Shown in pieces: positions 14,084 to 19,794 of a DNA stretch of 19,794 bases (the stretch's first letter is position 1; each line of letters starts with the position of its first letter). A program made the translations under genes and the position numbers. Source of the stretch: Candidatus Heimdallarchaeota archaeon (GTDB taxonomy: Archaea > Asgardarchaeota > Heimdallarchaeia > JABLTI01); assembly GCA_019894765.1 (NCBI GenBank), contig JAGXNT010000087.1:1-19794 (forward strand), given 5' to 3'. Below the pieces are notes generated by a model, which was given only the letters and a program-made list of their open reading frames with translations, ran no database searches and was not told the origin of the DNA.

Positions 14084-15268
14084 ATGGTTTTAGCCAAGTA
14101 TAAATCAACACAGTCAAAATTAGGTGTTTTATTTTTATTCTTATTAGTTGTGGGTTTACTTGTTTGTTCGAATTCTCTTCAAACTCATAGCGTTACCAAC
14201 CCAGAGAATTCTTCTAATGAGGAATTTGCTTTCACAGAAATAGGTCAATGGATTGCTGAAGAGGGTGTGTATGCTCTTGATGTGACTATTGATGGTGATA
14301 TTGCTTATGTTTGCACGGGAGATTATGTTGCTATTTTGGATGTCTCAGATCCAACTGAGCCGTCTTTACTTGGGAAATTCAATCAATTTGGTAGCTATCT
14401 AGGTGAGATTCCTTGGCCTGAACAGATTATTACCTATGGTGATTATATTTTTGTTTTAGCTTACTGGCATGATTATAGTTATTGCTGGACAAACAAAATT
14501 ATGGTTCTCGATGTTTCTAACCCAGCGAATCCGTTACTCGTTCAGGAGTTTAATATTCAAAGATTAATCTATGATATCTGTCTTGTTGACAATTTTCTTT
14601 ATGTTGCCAGTAGTGGTGATTTCAGGATTTACAATGTTGAATTAGCAAATGCTCCTTATCTTATTGGTAATTTTTCCGCAGATAATTTTTTCCCAGGAGC
14701 AATTGGGATTCATGGTTCTTACGCTTTCCTTGGTTCTCATGCTAATGGTTATTTAGTGCTGGATATTTCCAGTCCGACAAATCCATTTATGGTTAAAAAT
14801 TGCACTGATTTCTCTATTACTAGAATTCATTTTGAGGAATCTATTGCTTATACACTAACAAGACCTGCTCTTTACGGTTCTGCCGGGAGAAACTTTATTG
14901 TTTTCAACCTTACAGATTCCTATGATCTTGAAGAGATAAATCGTCTTTACGTTTCCGAAGAAAATTGGGATTTCATTTTCTCAGATGGTTACATATACAT
15001 GAAGACATGTAGTTCTGATTTTCGTGTTTTAAATGCATCTAATCTTAATCATCTTGAGTTTGTTTATCAATCTAGTGAAGAGGAATTAGATGCCCAAGGT
15101 TTTTCGATTGTCGGAAATGATTTTTATCTTGCAGCTGGAGCAGAAGGGTTGCTAATTTATGAAGTGAATTATCCTCCAATTACAATTACTTTGAATCAAT
15201 CTGCTTTTCTTATTTTCATAGTTGGTGTTTTTGCTTGCGGTATTTTCCTTAAAAGAAAACGAAGATAA
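14084..15268 (+). CDS. LVIVD-repeat beta-propeller surface protein with C-terminal membrane anchor
   Basis: A 394-residue exported protein. Residues 12-30 form a signal peptide (GVLFLFLLVVGLLVC with a basic start). The body carries LVIVD-type repeats with the recurrent element '(V/L)LD(V/I)S.P..P', seen as ILDVSDPTEPSLLG (84-97), VLDVSNPANPLLV (141-153) and VLDISSPTNPFMV (225-237), plus more diverged strands near 66-80, 170-186, 250-276 and 340-360. Such repeats form a beta-propeller outside the cell. Residues 373-389 form a membrane segment followed by KRKRR, so the protein stays anchored to the cell surface facing out. The function of these archaeal LVIVD proteins is generally unknown; adhesion or ligand binding is inferred. 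It precedes three MFS genes by 31 bp in the same direction and could be co-transcribed with the first, although the two products are unrelated. Confidence 0.85.
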   Translation: MVLAKYKSTQSKLGVLFLFLLVVGLLVCSNSLQTHSVTNPENSSNEEFAFTEIGQWIAEEGVYALDVTIDGDIAYVCTGDYVAILDVSDPTEPSLLGKFNQFGSYLGEIPWPEQIITYGDYIFVLAYWHDYSYCWTNKIMVLDVSNPANPLLVQEFNIQRLIYDICLVDNFLYVASSGDFRIYNVELANAPYLIGNFSADNFFPGAIGIHGSYAFLGSHANGYLVLDISSPTNPFMVKNCTDFSITRIHFEESIAYTLTRPALYGSAGRNFIVFNLTDSYDLEEINRLYVSEENWDFIFSDGYIYMKTCSSDFRVLNASNLNHLEFVYQSSEEELDAQGFSIVGNDFYLAAGAEGLLIYEVNYPPITITLNQSAFLIFIVGVFACGIFLKRKRR

Positions 15269-15299
15269 GAAAAATTAATTTCTACTTCTGAAATGTTGA

Positions 15300-16721
15300 T
15301 TGTATCCAAATCCTTTTTTACTTTTGAGGAAACCATTTTACAGCATATTATTAGGAGATAGTTCGACGACAGAAAATGAGATTCAAGAGGATTTACCAGA
15401 ATCTTCCACGCAAGAAAAGAAAGAAAATTTACATCTCAATGGGAATAAACAAGGGATTCTTTGGTTAATTTCTATGTTTACTACTGCCAACATTAACATC
15501 TTCATGCAGTTCTATTCTGCTTTTGCTTATCTCTATGGTGTTTCTAAGGTAGCTCTTGGTTTCTTGACTTCTATTAGAAATTTGATTAGTGGTCTTTTCC
15601 AGGGCGCCATTGGTCGTTTGTCAGATAAAATTGGTCGAAAGAACATTCTCTTCATTGGCTTTGTTATTAGTTTTCTCATTCCTATTCCGCTTATCTTTTA
15701 TCGAGCTCAATGGTTTCTTATTGTTACTTCAGTCATTCAAGCGCTTTCTGTAAGCATTATTCTTCCTTCGTGGAATGCCGTGTTAGGAGATGTTACTCAA
15801 CCTAGTTCCAGAGCGACTTTTATTGGCAGAATTACATCTGTTGCTCGTATATTTTCGGTTACTTTAACTCTTGGTCTTGCTGGTATTTTTGCGATTATTG
15901 AAAACAAATACAATAATGTCCTTACTATTTTCGACAGGGTTTTTTACATTGGTTCTAACACGCAATTTGGTATTGTTTGGATCATGGCGTCGTTTAATGC
16001 TTTACTTTGCATAGTCTTCATATTTTTCATGAAAGAAACTCACGTTGTTTCTGAGGAAAAACGAAAAGATATTCCAAAGATGTGGGTTTCCCTGAAAGAT
16101 AAGAGTTTTCGAAAATTCTTGATCGTGAATTCTGTGTATGGAATCACCATGTCTATTATATGGCCTATTAATCCCATTGTTTTAGCAGACGAGAATCTCC
16201 TGAATCTTGGTGAAAGTTTTTCAAAATTAGGTGTTCTTACATCCGCATTTGCGGTTTTTATTGGTTTAACCACTATCATTGGTGGGAGAATTTGCGATAA
16301 GATTGGTCGTAAACCTACTATTATTATCTCTATCGTTATACTGATACTCTTCCCGGTTAGTATGATTCCAGCTGTTGCTACTAACAGATGGGCATTACTC
16401 ATCATATCTCGAATGGTAGGAGGTGTTGGGACTGGCCTGAATTTTGTTGCGATAAATGCCTACACTTTGGATATGGCTCCTAGAGACTTAATGGGCGCGT
16501 ATAGTGGTATGCGAGAGATGTTTTATGGTATAACTACCTTCATTGGTTCACTTATTTCTGGATTCATTATTGAAGCATTGGATGTAAGATTCGCTTCGTG
16601 GGGGTACACAAATTCTATTCAAGCAGCAATAATAGCTATGTGTATTGGAACTACCATTCTTCGATTAATGGCTGCAACTGGTTATCTTTTCATAGATAAG
16701 GTTACAGTTGCGAGTGATTAG
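15300..16721 (+). CDS. MFS transporter (tandem paralog 1)
   Basis: A 473-residue major facilitator superfamily protein with 12 predicted membrane segments. MFS motif A appears after helix 2 as GRLSDKIGRK (105-114) and again in the second half as GRICDKIGRK (329-338). A paralog-group signature PSWNAVLGDVT (156-166) is followed by RATFIGR. The N-terminus up to about residue 50 is polar and acidic (ENEIQEDLPESS). MFS carriers move small solutes or drugs using ion gradients; the substrate cannot be read from sequence. The start is uncertain: TTG 15300 is the longest reading, TTG 15324 is possible, and neither has an SD; AGGAG at about 15352 precedes no suitable in-frame start. It lies 31 bp after the LVIVD gene and 52 bp before the next MFS gene. 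It is the most diverged of the three, lacking the LGME(I/F)YQ segment shared by the others. Confidence 0.88.
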   Translation: MYPNPFLLLRKPFYSILLGDSSTTENEIQEDLPESSTQEKKENLHLNGNKQGILWLISMFTTANINIFMQFYSAFAYLYGVSKVALGFLTSIRNLISGLFQGAIGRLSDKIGRKNILFIGFVISFLIPIPLIFYRAQWFLIVTSVIQALSVSIILPSWNAVLGDVTQPSSRATFIGRITSVARIFSVTLTLGLAGIFAIIENKYNNVLTIFDRVFYIGSNTQFGIVWIMASFNALLCIVFIFFMKETHVVSEEKRKDIPKMWVSLKDKSFRKFLIVNSVYGITMSIIWPINPIVLADENLLNLGESFSKLGVLTSAFAVFIGLTTIIGGRICDKIGRKPTIIISIVILILFPVSMIPAVATNRWALLIISRMVGGVGTGLNFVAINAYTLDMAPRDLMGAYSGMREMFYGITTFIGSLISGFIIEALDVRFASWGYTNSIQAAIIAMCIGTTILRLMAATGYLFIDKVTVASD

Positions 16722-16773
16722 CAGAGAAAAGAAATTCTTTTTTAGCTTCGATACCTTGAATTGTTAGGCTAGT

Positions 16774-18147
16774 TTGGAGCGTCTTATTGTAAAGTTGTCT
16801 GACGAAAAATTAGAATCAATTAACAATTCAGATGAGAGTAATGATGATGATTCTATGGAGATTTCAGACAATACTGAGGAAGAACAAGTTAAAACAGAAC
16901 CAAAACAGAAGAAGCTCTTCTGGCTAATCTCTACAGGTAGTAATAGCTCAGATTTAATCTTGTTGAATTTCTTTCAGTATTTTGCAGCTAATATAGTTAC
17001 TCTGGGCATTCTGGGATATCTGACAGCTATTCGCAATTTATTGAAAGCACTATTTCAAGAGACATTTGGCAGATTTAGTGATAGAAGAGGAAGAAAAGTA
17101 TTACTGATAATCGGTTTCTTCTTAAGTTTCATTGCAACCGTTCTTCTAGCATTTTCCTATAAAAGCCAAGTTATGTTGATCATAGTTATCACAATTCATG
17201 CCTTTGCATTCAGTATAAGTTTCCCGGTTTGGAATGCGACAATAGGTGACGTGACTGAAATCAAAGGTCGAACAACCTTCATTGGAAAATTAACAGCTAT
17301 TGGACAAGGAGTTGGTGTTGCTTTAATGCTAATACTGACTGGCTTATTTTATATTCTCAAGAATTCCTATGGAATTGAATTAGATTGGAGAGTTGAATAT
17401 GGAATTGTTTTTGCTGTTAGCGCTTTCTGTTTACTTCTCAGTGCTATTGGTGTGCTTTTCTTAGAAGAAACGAGACAACCAGAGCTAATACAGCAACCGC
17501 CAAGATTGTTGACAGCGTTCAGAAACAAACCATTTAGGAATTTCATCATTGCAAACAGTTTTTATGGAATTGCTATGGCAGTTCTCTGGCCAATTTACCC
17601 GGTTATTCAAGTTACGGTTCTTGGTATGGAGATTTATCAATTAACTTTGGTGTCTGCAATTTATGCAATCTGCTTTGCATTTTCTGGTTTCTTTGGTGGA
17701 AGAATTGCTGATCGTATAGGTCGTAAACCAGTTCTGATTGTCACAAGATTTCTGCTTTTCACTGTTTCTCTGCTTTATATTCCAGCTGTTATATTCAATG
17801 CTTGGGGATATGTAATCTTAACTAATGTTGTTAGTGGACTTTGTAATGGTGCGTTTTTCATTGTGATGAACGCATATGCTTTGGATTGTTCTTCAGAAGA
17901 TACAAAAGGAAGCTATTCTGGCTTAGCTCAAGTTTCTTGGGGGATTGCTACATCAGTAGGGGCTCTTGTGGCAGGTTTTATTGCACAAGCTATTGTAAAT
18001 AATGCTCAGGCATCAGGATTAACTGAATCTGAAGCAACCAGATATATGATCATTGTAACAACCATTGCAATAGGAATCTTACGTATCTTAGCTTCTATCG
18101 GTTATTTCTTTGTAAAAGAGAGTTTACCAGCTGAAAAATTTGAATAG
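16774..18147 (+). CDS. MFS transporter (tandem paralog 2)
   Basis: A 457-residue, 12-segment MFS carrier. Motif A is GRFSDRRGRK (99-108) and GRIADRIGRK (309-318), and the shared signature is VWNATIGDVT (152-161) followed by RTTFIGK. The N-terminal 45 residues form an acidic tail (ESNDDDSMEISDNTEEE) before the first helix. The second half contains VTVLGMEIYQL, almost identical to a segment of paralog 3, so those two are the closer pair. The start is TTG 16774, with AGG about 5 nt upstream; TTG 16795 is an alternative, and the acidic tail makes the exact start hard to judge. It is 52 bp after paralog 1 and 77 bp before paralog 3. The substrate is unknown. A C-terminal ASIGYFFVKESLP ending is shared with the fourth paralog at the right edge. 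Confidence 0.9.
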   Translation: MERLIVKLSDEKLESINNSDESNDDDSMEISDNTEEEQVKTEPKQKKLFWLISTGSNSSDLILLNFFQYFAANIVTLGILGYLTAIRNLLKALFQETFGRFSDRRGRKVLLIIGFFLSFIATVLLAFSYKSQVMLIIVITIHAFAFSISFPVWNATIGDVTEIKGRTTFIGKLTAIGQGVGVALMLILTGLFYILKNSYGIELDWRVEYGIVFAVSAFCLLLSAIGVLFLEETRQPELIQQPPRLLTAFRNKPFRNFIIANSFYGIAMAVLWPIYPVIQVTVLGMEIYQLTLVSAIYAICFAFSGFFGGRIADRIGRKPVLIVTRFLLFTVSLLYIPAVIFNAWGYVILTNVVSGLCNGAFFIVMNAYALDCSSEDTKGSYSGLAQVSWGIATSVGALVAGFIAQAIVNNAQASGLTESEATRYMIIVTTIAIGILRILASIGYFFVKESLPAEKFE

Positions 18148-18224
18148 AATTGCTCTTTATTAAAATCTGTACAATTGTTTAAATTCCATTGAATAAATCG
18201 CATGCTTCATAGTTAGCACTTTAA

Positions 18225-19616
18225 ATGGAGCTTAAATATAACTTGACTAATGATGCGAATGAAGAGCTCTTGGAAATCCAAGAAATTGATGAAAGTCAAG
18301 AAGAGGAGGAGGATATTGATACTAAGGGAAACAAAAAATCAATTTTCTGGTTAGTATCGATATTTAGCTCCACAAGTACCTTCTTCTTCGGGAATTTCTT
18401 TTCAGCATTCGCGGCAGAAGCAGGTGTTTCTGGTTCAGTTATGGGTTTCATTACATCCATTCGTAATCTGCTTAGCTCCCTTTTCCAAGGTTTTATTGGT
18501 CTACTAAGTGATAAAATCGGCAGAAAATTCGTTATGTTTGGCGGTATTCTCCTAAATTTTGCAATTACTATTCCACTTATCTTTTTTGAACAAACGTGGT
18601 TACTCATCACAGTAGCAATAGTTCAAGCTTTATCCATCAGCTTTTTTGTTCCAGCGTGGAATGCTACTCAGGGAGACGTTACCAAACCCGAGATTCGTGC
18701 AACCTTCATAGGAAAACTTGCTTCCATTGGAAGACTTGTCTCCGTTTCCTTTTCCTTAACCATTGCTATCTTGTTTTATCTTGCAGATGAAGTCTATTAT
18801 GGTCAAGAAATTTTGGGGTGGACTGTAAATATTCCTTGGCGAACTCAATACAGCATTGCGTTTGCTATTGCTGCTATTAACTCTCTAATAACTGCGATTC
18901 TTATTCTAACAATGAAAGAGACTAAAACAGAAGATGCTGAGAAAAAGAAATTACAGATGCGAGCTGCCTTCAAAGTTCGGAGTTTCATGATTTTTGTAGC
19001 ATTTTATTCCTTATTTGGTTTGAGTATGTCATTTATTTGGCCCATAAATCCGATCATGCAAGTAAACGTTCTTGGTATGGAGTTTTATCAAATAGCGATC
19101 AATTCATCTATTTTTCTAATTGTAATGAGTGTTACACAGTTTGTTACAGGAAAACTTGGAGATAAGATTGGTCGAAAACCACTCTTTTTATTTGGAGCAT
19201 TCGTCTTAGTTTTCTATCCGGTAAGCAATTTGCCTTCTCTCTATTTAGGAGATTGGCGTTGGCAGATTCTAGGGAATTTTGTAGCAGGATTTGGTACTGG
19301 TACCTTCTTTGTTGCCTTAAATGCCTTAACTCTCGATTTAGCATCAAATGAATTAATGGGCACATTTTCAGGTGTGAGAGAAATGTTCTGGGGTATTGCA
19401 ACTTTTGTTGGTTCTTTATCCTCTGGTTTTCTTTTAGATTTTCTTGAAATAAGATATGGATTATTGATGACAACAATTGCTATGTGCATTGGGGTTTCAG
19501 CCTTTAGATTACTAACGGCTGTAGGTTTTATTTTTGTAGCTGAGAGCCTACCAAAGAATGAACGAGTAAATAGACTGATTCATAAAAATCACAAAAACAA
19601 TAGTTTGGATTCCTGA
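18225..19616 (+). CDS. MFS transporter (tandem paralog 3)
   Basis: A 463-residue, 12-segment MFS carrier starting at ATG 18225. Motif A is GLLSDKIGRK (92-101), with the usual Arg at the second position replaced by Leu, and GKLGDKIGRK (309-318) in the second half. The group signature is AWNATQGDVT (144-153) followed by RATFIGK. A strongly acidic N-terminal tail (QEIDESQEEEEDID, 19-32) precedes the first helix, and a basic tail (NRLIHKNHKNN) ends the protein. It shares VNVLGMEFYQI with paralog 2. It lies 77 bp after paralog 2, so a separate promoter is possible; the gap contains AT-rich stretches but no clear TATA/BRE pair. The stop is only 5 bp from the stop of the convergent fourth paralog. 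Substrate unknown. Confidence 0.9.
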   Translation: MELKYNLTNDANEELLEIQEIDESQEEEEDIDTKGNKKSIFWLVSIFSSTSTFFFGNFFSAFAAEAGVSGSVMGFITSIRNLLSSLFQGFIGLLSDKIGRKFVMFGGILLNFAITIPLIFFEQTWLLITVAIVQALSISFFVPAWNATQGDVTKPEIRATFIGKLASIGRLVSVSFSLTIAILFYLADEVYYGQEILGWTVNIPWRTQYSIAFAIAAINSLITAILILTMKETKTEDAEKKKLQMRAAFKVRSFMIFVAFYSLFGLSMSFIWPINPIMQVNVLGMEFYQIAINSSIFLIVMSVTQFVTGKLGDKIGRKPLFLFGAFVLVFYPVSNLPSLYLGDWRWQILGNFVAGFGTGTFFVALNALTLDLASNELMGTFSGVREMFWGIATFVGSLSSGFLLDFLEIRYGLLMTTIAMCIGVSAFRLLTAVGFIFVAESLPKNERVNRLIHKNHKNNSLDS

Positions 19617-19621
19617 GAATA

Positions 19622-19794
19622 CTACTTAGATTGTGTTTGACTATCTACACAAGTGTATTGGATTGGTTGAGCTACTGATTCTTCTAATTTCTTTAGTTTT
19701 AATGCTTCGCGAGCTTCTTTTGGAAGACTTTCATCTATAAAGAAATAACCAATAGATGCAACAAACCTTAGAACTGCTATTACTGAGAACATGA
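19622..19794 (-). CDS. MFS transporter C-terminus (fourth paralog, cut by window edge)
   Basis: On the minus strand an open frame enters from the right edge and gives 56 residues before a TAG at 19622-19624. It reads VLRFVASIGYFFIDESLPKE, then AREALKLKKLEES and a short polar tail. The first part matches the last membrane helix and exit of paralog 2 (ILRILASIGYFFVKESLP), so this is the C-terminus of another member of the same MFS group. The Met near the edge lies within the last helix and is not the start. The gene runs tail-to-tail with paralog 3, separated by 5 bp, so the two transcripts almost certainly overlap. About 400 residues lie outside the window. Confidence 0.8.
   Translation of the reverse strand, partial: MFSVIAVLRFVASIGYFFIDESLPKEAREALKLKKLEESVAQPIQYTCVDSQTQSK

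Noticed and set aside
15293..15465. A frameshift or alternative start (ATG 15293 or ATG 15374) for the first MFS gene
   Set aside because: Both ATGs open other frames that meet a stop before the first helix; nothing shows the main frame is broken.
16040..16405. A minus-strand protein inside the first MFS gene
   Set aside because: It lies wholly antisense to a clear transporter gene, has low-quality composition and no recognisable motif; similar antisense frames in the other large genes were rejected likewise.

Overview
The window is strongly AT-rich and gene-dense, and it looks archaeal. Supporting signs are an indolepyruvate:ferredoxin oxidoreductase subunit, a protein with a TrmB-type HTH, an encoded-CCA tRNA, LVIVD-repeat surface protein, poly-U-like terminators, TATA-like promoters, and Shine-Dalgarno motifs 8-10 nt upstream of GTG/TTG/ATG starts on some genes but not others. 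The style (large coiled-coil TrmB-like protein, LVIVD protein with a C-terminal membrane anchor, many paralogous membrane and repeat proteins) suggests an Asgard-type archaeon. That placement is inference, not proof.

Layout. Positions 1-1303 (+): the 3' part of iorB, then a SUKH-like protein. Positions 1336-9585 (-): a DNA-processing neighbourhood. Read in transcription order it holds a protein made of exact 44-residue helical repeats, a TPR-like helical protein, a 1159-residue Dna2-type nuclease-helicase with a complete Fe-S cysteine set, a small two-winged-helix protein with four cysteines, and a 762-residue TrmB-HTH/coiled-coil/PLD-like protein. The middle three are separated by 15-18 bp and form a convincing operon with SD-led GTG starts. 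Positions 9676-12740 (-): two tandem M32 metallocarboxypeptidase paralogs. Positions 12883-13242 (+): a small tail-anchored winged-helix-like protein. Positions 13322-13398: tRNA-Val(UAC). A decayed copy of the tRNA's 3' half (from the anticodon loop to CCA) lies exactly 601 bp downstream, so the intervening segment with one small membrane-protein gene looks like the remnant of a tRNA-targeted integration. Positions 14084-15268 (+): an LVIVD beta-propeller surface protein. Positions 15300-19616 (+): three tandem MFS transporters, with the C-terminus of a fourth paralog running in from the right edge on the opposite strand.

How the genes may work together. IorB belongs to 2-oxoacid/aryl-pyruvate fermentation of amino acids, and the M32 carboxypeptidases could supply free amino acids from peptides, which fits a peptide-using heterotroph. 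The Dna2-like operon is the most interesting part: a helicase-nuclease co-transcribed with two unrecognised partners suggests a DNA end-processing, repair or defence complex. No CRISPR array, integrase or transposase was seen.
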